Positions 1 through 4,885 of a DNA stretch of 7,195 bases are shown here, piece by piece (the first letter of the stretch is position 1; every line of letters begins with the position of its first letter). The notes beneath the pieces are model-generated. The model ran no database searches and was not told the origin of the DNA. It saw only the letters and a program-made list of their open reading frames with translations. Location of the stretch: the NCBI GenBank assembly GCA_003104895.1, contig PQAG01000192.1, positions 8,229-15,423 of the forward strand, written 5' to 3'. This DNA comes from Nitrosomonadales bacterium. Its GTDB lineage: Bacteria; Pseudomonadota; Gammaproteobacteria; Burkholderiales; Sulfuricellaceae. A program made the translations under genes and the position numbers.

Positions 1-365
1 TGCTGGAAAAATGGCAGGCCATCCGCGAACTGCGCGCCCGCGTCACCAAGGAACTGGAAACCGTGCGCGTTTCCGGCGCCATCGGCTCCTCGCTCCAGGC
101 GGAGGTAACAGTCCAGCTGCCGCAGCCGCTCCATGCCAGCGTAGCCTCTCTGGGAGACGACCTGCGTTTCGTGCTGATCACCTCCCAGGCCAGGATCACG
201 GAAGGCGCGGAAGAAAAGATCACGGTCAGCGCCAGCCCGCACCAGAAATGCGAGCGCTGCTGGCACTACCGCGCCGAAGTCGGCTCCCATGCTGAACATC
301 CGACCCTTTGCGGGCGCTGCGTTTCAAACCTGTTCGGCGCCGGGGAAGCGCGCTCCCATGCGTGA
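1..365 (+). CDS. ileS: Isoleucyl-tRNA synthetase, C-terminal part (5' end outside window)
   Basis: The reading frame is open from the window edge (first full codon at 3) to a TGA at 363-365, giving 120 residues. IleRS charges tRNA-Ile with isoleucine in the cytoplasm. What is seen is the tail of the enzyme: a helical stretch starting LEKWQAIREL, then the C-terminal zinc-finger module, with cysteine pairs CERC (fragment residues 83-86) and CGRC (103-106) around WHYRAEVG. This pattern, with the following VSNLFG, closely resembles the end of the bacterial enterobacterial-type IleRS. The catalytic HIGH and KMSKS motifs lie upstream, outside the window. The stop codon lies inside lspA (8-base overlap), so the two genes are probably translationally coupled. 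Nothing suggests damage. The identification is firm because of both the zinc finger and the classic ileS-lspA-fkpB-ispH neighbourhood. Confidence 0.95.
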   Translation, partial: LEKWQAIRELRARVTKELETVRVSGAIGSSLQAEVTVQLPQPLHASVASLGDDLRFVLITSQARITEGAEEKITVSASPHQKCERCWHYRAEVGSHAEHPTLCGRCVSNLFGAGEARSHA

Positions 366-834
366 CTGGCGCCTGTGGCTGGTGTACAGCGCTGTAGTCA
401 TCGCGCTCGATCAGCTGACCAAGCACTGGGTGATGCAGGCCTTCAGCTATGGCGACAGCCTGCCGCTCGCGTCCTTCTTCAATCTGGTGCGGGCGCACAA
501 CAGCGGCGCGGCATTCAGCTTCCTCGCCGGGGCAGGCGGCTGGCAGCGCCTGTTCTTCATCGCCGTGGCCAGCATTGCCGCGGCCGTGATCCTCAATCTG
601 CTCAGGAAACACCACCGCCAGGCCTTGTTCAGCCTGGCGCTGAGCCTGGTATTGGGCGGTGCGCTGGGCAACCTGATCGACCGCATCCGCTGGGGCTACG
701 TGGTGGATTTCCTGGATTTCTTTTATGGCACCTACCACTGGCCGGCCTTCAACGTGGCGGACATGGCCATTACTGGCGGCGTGATGCTGCTGATCCTGGA
801 CAGCCTGCGCCATACCAGAGGCAAAAAATCATGA
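358..834 (+). CDS. lspA: Lipoprotein signal peptidase (signal peptidase II)
   Basis: The protein has 158 residues, normal for the family. LspA is an inner-membrane aspartyl protease that cuts the signal peptide from diacylated prolipoproteins just before the lipobox cysteine. About four hydrophobic segments are visible (roughly residues 8-25, 64-82, 89-105, 132-151). Family motifs appear in order: ALDQLTK (Asp18), AHNSGAAF (47-54), GNLIDR (104-109), VVDF (Asp117) and FNVAD (Asp135). Asp117 and Asp135 should be the catalytic pair. I chose the ATG at 358 because it starts MRDWRLW directly before the first membrane helix. An in-frame ATG at 289 would add 23 residues wholly inside the ileS zinc finger and is not credible. 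The gene overlaps ileS by 8 bases and fkpB by 4. A weak purine-rich stretch (GGGGAA, 342-347) precedes the start. A likely client, Pal, is encoded further right in this window. Confidence 0.97.
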   Translation: MRDWRLWLVYSAVVIALDQLTKHWVMQAFSYGDSLPLASFFNLVRAHNSGAAFSFLAGAGGWQRLFFIAVASIAAAVILNLLRKHHRQALFSLALSLVLGGALGNLIDRIRWGYVVDFLDFFYGTYHWPAFNVADMAITGGVMLLILDSLRHTRGKKS

Positions 835-1268
835 CCCGCACCGCGCTCTGGGGCGACAGAATCGCCCTGCATTACCGCCTGTTTTCCGACGATGGCGCCG
901 AGGCCATCAACACCTTCGAAGATGAGGAACCGGTCATCCTGACCCTGGGCAGCGGGGAAATCGAGCCCAATATGGAATCCTGCCTGATCGGCCTCGAAGT
1001 CGGCAGGCGTTACACCTTCAAGCTGGAAGCGGAACAGGCCTTCGGCCCCCATCACCCGGAGCAGGTCATGGAGCTGCCGCTGGACGCCTTTCCCGACGAG
1101 GAATTCGAGGTAGGCAGCCTGATCGAATTCACCCTGCCCGGTGGGGACACCCTGCCCGGCCAGATCATCAGCAAGACCTCGACCCACGCCACGGTGGACT
1201 TCAACCACCCCTTGAGCGGCTGCACGGTCAATTTCGAGGTCAAGATCATCGAGATTCTGGAGGCCTGA
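831..1268 (+). CDS. fkpB: FKBP-type peptidyl-prolyl cis-trans isomerase (FkpB/SlpA)
   Basis: The protein has 145 residues, close to the 149 of E. coli FkpB (SlpA). It should be a cytoplasmic prolyl isomerase and chaperone of the SlyD/SlpA branch. The FKBP half-domains are split by an insert-in-flap (IF) chaperone domain, about residues 72-120. The N-terminal half has LTLGSGEIEPNMESCLIGLEVG (residues 38-58) and AFG (70-72). The C-terminal half has TVDFNHPLSG (121-130), a hallmark of this branch. There is no histidine-rich tail, which argues for FkpB rather than SlyD. The ATG at 831 overlaps the lspA stop in an ATGA, with an AGAGG ribosome binding site at 817-821. The frame stays open upstream to 375, but that part is the shadow of lspA. 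The stop overlaps the ispH start by one base. Its place between lspA and ispH is the usual one. Confidence 0.95.
   Translation: MTRTALWGDRIALHYRLFSDDGAEAINTFEDEEPVILTLGSGEIEPNMESCLIGLEVGRRYTFKLEAEQAFGPHHPEQVMELPLDAFPDEEFEVGSLIEFTLPGGDTLPGQIISKTSTHATVDFNHPLSGCTVNFEVKIIEILEA
1259..1263 (+). promoter_or_regulatory. Ribosome binding site of ispH inside the fkpB 3' end
   Basis: GGAGG lies 4 bases before the ATG at 1268. It supports this start over any later one. Spacing is on the short side, so some ispH translation probably comes from re-initiation at the TGATG junction. Confidence 0.7.
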
Positions 1269-2194
1269 TGGAAATCCTGCTCGCCAATCCCAGAGGCTTC
1301 TGCGCCGGCGTGGACCGCGCCATCGCCATCGTCGAGCGCGCCCTGGAACGCTTCGGCGCGCCCATTTACGTGCGCCATGAAGTCGTGCACAACAAGTTCG
1401 TGGTGGACAACCTGCGCGCCAAGGGCGCCATTTTCATCGAAGATCTGGACCAAGTGCCGCCGGGCAGCACCCTGATTTTCAGCGCCCACGGCGTCCCCCA
1501 GGCGGTGCGCAGGGAAGCCGATGCGCGCGGGCTGCAGGTATTCGACGCCACCTGCCCCCTGGTCACCAAGGTTCACGTGGAAGTCAGCAAGATGCGCCAG
1601 CATGACAAGGAAATCGTCATGATCGGCCACAAGGGCCATCCCGAAGTGGAGGGCACCATGGGCCAGGCGGAAGGCGGCATGTACCTGGTGGAAAAACCGG
1701 AAGATGTGGCCTCGCTGGCAGTGCAGGACGAAAACAACCTGTCCTACGTGACCCAGACCACGCTCTCGGTGGATGATGCCAGCGCCATCATCAGCGCCCT
1801 GAAGCAGCGCTTCCCCGCCATCACCGGCCCGAAAAAGGACGATATCTGCTATGCCACGCAGAACCGCCAGGATGCGGTGAAAAGCCTGGCGGACCAGTGC
1901 GATGTTGTGATCGTGGTGGGCTCGCCCAACAGTTCCAACTCCAACCGCCTGCGCGAAGTGGCGCAGAATCATGGCGCCGCTGCCTACATGGTGGACAATG
2001 CCAGCCAGCTGAAAGCGGAATGGCTGGAGGGAAAAGCCAGGATCGGCGTGACGGCTGGCGCTTCCGCCCCGGAAGTGCTGGTGCGCGAGGTGATTGCACG
2101 GCTGGAAGAGCTGGGTGGAGGGAAAGCCGTGGAACTGGAAGGGAAGGCGGAAAACATTTCGTTCCCGCTCCCCAAGGCGCTGCAGGATTCATAG
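1268..2194 (+). CDS. ispH: 4-hydroxy-3-methylbut-2-enyl diphosphate reductase
   Basis: The protein has 308 residues (E. coli IspH 316). It catalyses the last step of the MEP pathway, reducing HMBPP to isopentenyl and dimethylallyl diphosphate, in the cytoplasm with a [4Fe-4S] cluster. The three cluster cysteines are visible: Cys12 in GFCAGVDRAI, Cys96 in DATCPLVTK and Cys194 in ICYATQNRQ. Substrate-site residues are also in place: His41, His74 in SAHG, His124 and Glu126 in GHPEVEGT, TQTT at 162-165 and the SSNSNRL stretch from residue 222. The ATG at 1268 uses the last base of the fkpB stop (TGATG). A strong GGAGG lies only 4 bases upstream (1259-1263) inside fkpB. It is the last gene of the ileS operon; the next gene is convergent. 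No truncation or missing key residue was seen. Confidence 0.98.
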   Translation: MEILLANPRGFCAGVDRAIAIVERALERFGAPIYVRHEVVHNKFVVDNLRAKGAIFIEDLDQVPPGSTLIFSAHGVPQAVRREADARGLQVFDATCPLVTKVHVEVSKMRQHDKEIVMIGHKGHPEVEGTMGQAEGGMYLVEKPEDVASLAVQDENNLSYVTQTTLSVDDASAIISALKQRFPAITGPKKDDICYATQNRQDAVKSLADQCDVVIVVGSPNSSNSNRLREVAQNHGAAAYMVDNASQLKAEWLEGKARIGVTAGASAPEVLVREVIARLEELGGGKAVELEGKAENISFPLPKALQDS

Positions 2195-2247
2195 CCCGGA
2201 AAAGCCAAAAGCAAATAACCACGGGGATCAATTTTCTTGCTGCCTGA
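2195..2247. other. Short convergent intergenic gap, no clear terminator
   Basis: These 53 bases separate the ends of ispH (+) and the permease gene (-). I looked for a GC-rich hairpin followed by a T-run on either strand and found only a 4-base CCCG/CGGG pairing with a long loop, which is not convincing. Termination may be Rho-dependent or lie inside the opposing gene. Confidence 0.6.
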
Positions 2248-3432
2248 CTAAGCTTCGCGCATCATCTTCCAGTACTGGTACTTCATGGTTCCGGCGCTGC
2301 CTGCCACGATGGCGATGAAGGTGATGAAGGAGCCGATCGCCAGCGTGGAAACCCCGGTCACCGCCTGCCCGATGGTGCAGCCCATGGCCAGCACGCCGCC
2401 GAAGCCCATCAGCACGGCACCGGCGAAGTGGTTGAGAAAATCCTGGAACGAGGCAAACCACTCGATGCGGAAACTGCGGCTGACCACGGCCCACAGGAAG
2501 GAACCGAGAATCACCCCCGCCACCGCCATCAGGCCGAAGGTCATGGAAGCCGCCTTGAAACCGCCGAGCGCGTAACCGAAGGTCTGGCCCATGGGGTTGA
2601 TGAAGGTGAAGGACTGGGGAGAAAGCGGGCGGCTATCGGCCGGCTTCACATCTTCCGGCTTGGCGAACATGTCCCACTGCTCGGCCACGAAGTTCTGCAG
2701 CGAGTAGTTCTGCCCGTCCGCGCTCACCATCACATTGCTGGTGACGTACCAGGCCGCCAGCACCGCCAGCCCGACCACCAGGCCGCCCAGAACATTGTCC
2801 AGGCTGGTGCGGAAATCTTTCGATTTGAAAGCAAAGGCAATCAGGGCCAGCGCCAGGATGCCGCCGATGATCAGGCGCGTGGAAGCCGCCTTTTCCGGGC
2901 CTGCAAGCACAGAGCCCAGGTCCTGTCTGGTTTGCAGTGTCACGGCCAGGGGGCGCATCCAGTCATAGAACAGCACCGTGAACAGGGTCTTGTCGGAATT
3001 GGGGAAAGGGTTGGTCATGTAGTAGGCAATCACCGCGATGATGGCGAACACCATGACGGATTTCAGGTTGCCGCCGCCGATGCGGATCAGCGCCTTGTTG
3101 CCGCAGCCCGAAGCCAGGGTCATGCCGATGCCGAACATCAGGCCGCCCAACAGATTCTCGGCCCACACCAGCTGGTTCGCGCGATAGGGCGGGAATGCTG
3201 CATCCGCATTGACCAGGCCGTTGGCTTCCAGCGCCACCACGCCCAGCACCGCCACGGCAATGGCAAACAGCCAGGCGCGCAAACGGCCGGTGTCGCCCAT
3301 GTTGACCCAGTCCGAAACCGCGCCCATGGTGCAGAAATTGGTCTTGTTGACCAATGCGCCCATGACCAGGGCAATCCCGAAAGTCGCCCAGAGAAAAAAC
3401 GACTGGGCAGGTGCGAAACTTTCATAAATCAT
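2248..3432 (-). CDS. YeeE/YedE family (TsuA-like) sulfur-compound permease
   Basis: The protein has 394 residues and about nine visible hydrophobic helices (near 12-30, 53-70, 93-112, 124-139, 187-203, 212-230, 297-317, 334-352, 363-385), so it is an inner-membrane protein. It has the internal pseudo-repeat of this family: NKTNFCTMGAVSDW (Cys34), LASGCGNKALIRIGGGNLKS (Cys110) and AMGCTIGQAVTGVSTLAIGS (Cys352). Three such cysteines are the relay proposed for thiosulfate uptake by TsuA (YeeE) of Spirochaeta. The true substrate here could be thiosulfate or another sulfur or selenium species; that is not visible. It is longer than TsuA of about 330 residues, mainly through a polar stretch at about 232-285. 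The ATG at 3432 is supported by GGAGAGGG 8 bases upstream. No TusA-like partner is encoded in the window. It is convergent with ispH and lies downstream of queC on the same strand with a 142-base leader, so it is probably a separate unit. Confidence 0.9.
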   Translation of the reverse strand: MIYESFAPAQSFFLWATFGIALVMGALVNKTNFCTMGAVSDWVNMGDTGRLRAWLFAIAVAVLGVVALEANGLVNADAAFPPYRANQLVWAENLLGGLMFGIGMTLASGCGNKALIRIGGGNLKSVMVFAIIAVIAYYMTNPFPNSDKTLFTVLFYDWMRPLAVTLQTRQDLGSVLAGPEKAASTRLIIGGILALALIAFAFKSKDFRTSLDNVLGGLVVGLAVLAAWYVTSNVMVSADGQNYSLQNFVAEQWDMFAKPEDVKPADSRPLSPQSFTFINPMGQTFGYALGGFKAASMTFGLMAVAGVILGSFLWAVVSRSFRIEWFASFQDFLNHFAGAVLMGFGGVLAMGCTIGQAVTGVSTLAIGSFITFIAIVAGSAGTMKYQYWKMMREA

Positions 3433-3440
3433 TCTTTATC

Positions 3441-3448
3441 CCCTCTCC
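3441..3448 (-). promoter_or_regulatory. Ribosome binding site of the permease gene
   Basis: On the minus strand this reads GGAGAGGG, 8 bases before the ATG at 3430-3432. It is among the best Shine-Dalgarno sequences in the window and fixes the start. Confidence 0.75.
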
Positions 3449-3481
3449 GTTGCCGGAACCCAAGTTCAATAACAAGCCCAG

Positions 3482-3509
3482 ATTGTAATCGAATTGCCGC
3501 AAAGAACAA
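3482..3509 (-). promoter_or_regulatory. Candidate sigma-70 promoter of the permease gene
   Basis: On the minus strand TACAAT (3487-3482) matches the -10 consensus at five of six bases. TTGTTC (3509-3504) lies 16 bases upstream as a weak -35, with three of six matches. Transcription would begin near 3475 and give a leader of about 40 bases before the ATG at 3432. It sits in the AT-rich gap behind the gene, the expected place. Judged by eye only; the -35 is weak, so an activator may be needed. Confidence 0.45.
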
Positions 3510-3525
3510 TCAGGATTTTGCGAAA

Positions 3526-3548
3526 AAGTGTAATTTAATTCGACACTT
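3526..3548 (-). terminator. Weak hairpin plus T-run downstream of queC (possible terminator)
   Basis: On the minus strand AAGTGT (3548-3543) and ACACTT (3531-3526) form a perfect 6-bp inverted repeat around an 11-base AT-rich loop. The descending arm runs into a tract of five T (3527-3523). It starts 27 bases past the queC stop, so it could be a weak intrinsic terminator of the tol-pal-que operon. The stem is short and poor in G and C, so efficiency would be low. It shares bases with the inverted repeat at 3546-3565. Confidence 0.3.
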
Positions 3549-3565
3549 AGTACTTTAATACTAAG
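3546..3565. repeat. Perfect 7-bp inverted repeat, candidate operator
   Basis: CTTAGTA (3546-3552) and TACTAAG (3559-3565) are exact reverse complements around a 6-base centre, CTTTAA. The element is AT-rich, stands out from the GC-rich surroundings, and lies between the queC stop and the candidate permease promoter. Its size and symmetry suit a dimeric helix-turn-helix repressor such as an ArsR-type protein, but no regulator gene is present here. It is not followed by a T-run directly, so it is less likely to be a terminator itself. Confidence 0.4.
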
Positions 3566-3574
3566 CTGCGGGGA

Positions 3575-4243
3575 TCAAAGATAAGGGGTGGGATCCGGTA
3601 CGCCAGCCTGTTCGAAACCCGCCTTGCGCAGGCGGCAGGAATCACAATGGCCGCAGGCGCGGCCCTGCTCGTCGGCCTGGTAACAGGAAACCGTGAGCGC
3701 GTAATTCACGCCAAGGGCGGCTCCCCGGCGAATGATTTCGGCCTTGGTGAGGTCGATCAGGGGCGCGTGAATGGTGGTGGGCTGGCCTTCGATGGCGGCG
3801 CGGGTGGCCAGGTTGGCCATGTTCTGGAAGGCGCGGATATATTCGGGACGGCAATCCGGGTAGCCGGAATAGTCCACGGCGTTGGCGCCGATGAAAATAT
3901 CCCGCGCCTCCAGCACTTCCGCCCAGGCCAGCGCCAGGGAAAGCATGATGGTGTTGCGCGCCGGAACATAGGTGACGGGGATGCCCTCGGATGGCGCATC
4001 GGGCACGGCAATCGACGCATCCGTCAGGGCTGAGCCGCCGAACAGCGTCAGGTCCAGCCTGAGCGTGCGCTGCGCTGCGGCGCCCAGGCTCCGGGCCACC
4101 CGTCCGGCGGCGAGAAGCTCGGAACGGTGGCGCTGGCCATAATCGAGGCTCAGGCAATAGCACTCGAAGCCCTGGCTGCGGGCCATGGCCAGCGTGGTGG
4201 CTGAATCCAGCCCGCCGGAAAGCAGCACCACGGCCTTTTTCAT
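3575..4243 (-). CDS. queC: 7-cyano-7-deazaguanine synthase
   Basis: The protein has 222 residues (E. coli QueC 231). It converts 7-carboxy-7-deazaguanine to preQ0 using ATP and ammonia, in the cytoplasm, on the way to queuosine in tRNA. The PP-loop nucleotide-binding motif SGGLDS is at 9-14 and LDYGQRHRSEL at 33-43. VPARNTIML is at 93-101 and GANAVDYSGYPDCR at 119-132. The zinc site is Cys187, Cys197, Cys200 and Cys203 (SCYQ and CGHCDSC). The ATG at 4243 begins MKKAVVLLSGG, the normal family start; the frame is open to 4378, but the extra 45 residues are a shadow of queE. The start overlaps the queE stop in an ATGA, with GAGGA (4257-4253) 9 bases upstream. It is the last gene of the tol-pal-que cluster and uses the product of queE, its partner in the pathway. 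Confidence 0.97.
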   Translation of the reverse strand: MKKAVVLLSGGLDSATTLAMARSQGFECYCLSLDYGQRHRSELLAAGRVARSLGAAAQRTLRLDLTLFGGSALTDASIAVPDAPSEGIPVTYVPARNTIMLSLALAWAEVLEARDIFIGANAVDYSGYPDCRPEYIRAFQNMANLATRAAIEGQPTTIHAPLIDLTKAEIIRRGAALGVNYALTVSCYQADEQGRACGHCDSCRLRKAGFEQAGVPDPTPYL

Positions 4244-4875
4244 CGCCCGCGATCCTCGCGCCACAAGATCCTGTGCAGCTGAAGCTGGAAGCGCACATCG
4301 AGGCGGTCGCGCAGGATCCAGTCCGCCAGCTGGCCCGGATCGAGGCTGCCGGCCACGGGAGAAAACAGCACCGGGCATCTGGCGCTGAGCTGCCGTTCCT
4401 GCACCTGCCGGCGAGCCCAGCCGTAATCGGTCTCATCGCAGATCACGAATTTGAGCTCGTCATGCGGTGTCAGCAAGGCGAGGTTGGCCCAGCGGTTTTT
4501 TTCCGCCTCGCCGGAGCCCGGCGTCTTAATATCCACGATGCGCGAGACACGCGGATCCACTCTGGAGATATCCAGCGCGCCGCTGGTTTCAAGCGAAACC
4601 GAATAGCCTGCGTCGCACAGGGCGCCGAGCAATGCCGGGCATTCCTTCTGCGCCAGCGGCTCGCCGCCGGTCACGGTGACATAGCGCGGCGCATAGGCGG
4701 CCACCTGCTCGAGGATGACGGGAATTTCCATGGCCACGCCCTCATTGAAGGCATAGGCCGTATCGCAATAGCCGCAACGCAGGGGGCAGCCGGTCAGGCG
4801 CACGAACACCGTGGGCAGCCCGGCACGGCTGGTTTCCCCCTGCAGGGAATAGAAAATCTCGTTGATACGCAGCAT
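4240..4875 (-). CDS. queE: 7-carboxy-7-deazaguanine synthase (radical SAM)
   Basis: The protein has 211 residues, close to E. coli QueE (223). It rearranges 6-carboxytetrahydropterin to 7-carboxy-7-deazaguanine with S-adenosylmethionine, Mg2+ and a [4Fe-4S] cluster. The radical-SAM cysteines are Cys30, Cys34 and Cys37 in GCPLRCGYCDTAY. The SAM-binding VTGGEPLAQ is at 68-76, the family start INEIFYSLQGET at 4-15, SLETSG at 94-99, DIKTPGSGE at 115-123, and the tail ends RFQLQLHRILW. The ATG at 4875 is the only sensible start: an in-frame TGA lies just upstream, at 4893-4891. No Shine-Dalgarno sequence is visible before it, and the cpoB stop is only 10 bases away, so translation likely depends on re-initiation. 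QueD and QueF, the neighbours in the pathway, are not in this window. Confidence 0.96.
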   Translation of the reverse strand: MLRINEIFYSLQGETSRAGLPTVFVRLTGCPLRCGYCDTAYAFNEGVAMEIPVILEQVAAYAPRYVTVTGGEPLAQKECPALLGALCDAGYSVSLETSGALDISRVDPRVSRIVDIKTPGSGEAEKNRWANLALLTPHDELKFVICDETDYGWARRQVQERQLSARCPVLFSPVAGSLDPGQLADWILRDRLDVRFQLQLHRILWREDRGR

Positions 4876-4885
4876 GAGGCGCTGC

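Noticed and set aside
289..357. Upstream ATG start for lspA
   Set aside because: The added 23 residues come from the ileS zinc-finger codons and are not part of a signal peptidase; the ATG at 358 fits the first helix.
226..813. A 195-codon - strand reading frame across ileS and lspA
   Set aside because: It is antisense to two sure genes, with no recognisable domain.
375..830. Longer fkpB frame starting at 375
   Set aside because: This part is the out-of-frame shadow of lspA; the ATGA overlap and AGAGG before 831 give the real start.
1052..1972. A 306-codon - strand reading frame opposite ispH and fkpB
   Set aside because: It lies over two well-supported genes, matches no family I know, and has the composition of an antisense shadow.
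2428..3558. A 376-codon + strand reading frame opposite the permease gene
   Set aside because: It is antisense to a clearly recognisable membrane protein. Its product is rich in His, Gln, Gly and Arg with no domain, as expected from the opposite strand of a GC-rich gene.
4244..4378. Longer queC start at 4378
   Set aside because: The extra residues are Arg/Pro/Ala-rich shadow of queE, while MKKAVVLLSGG at 4243 is the normal QueC start with a good ribosome binding site.
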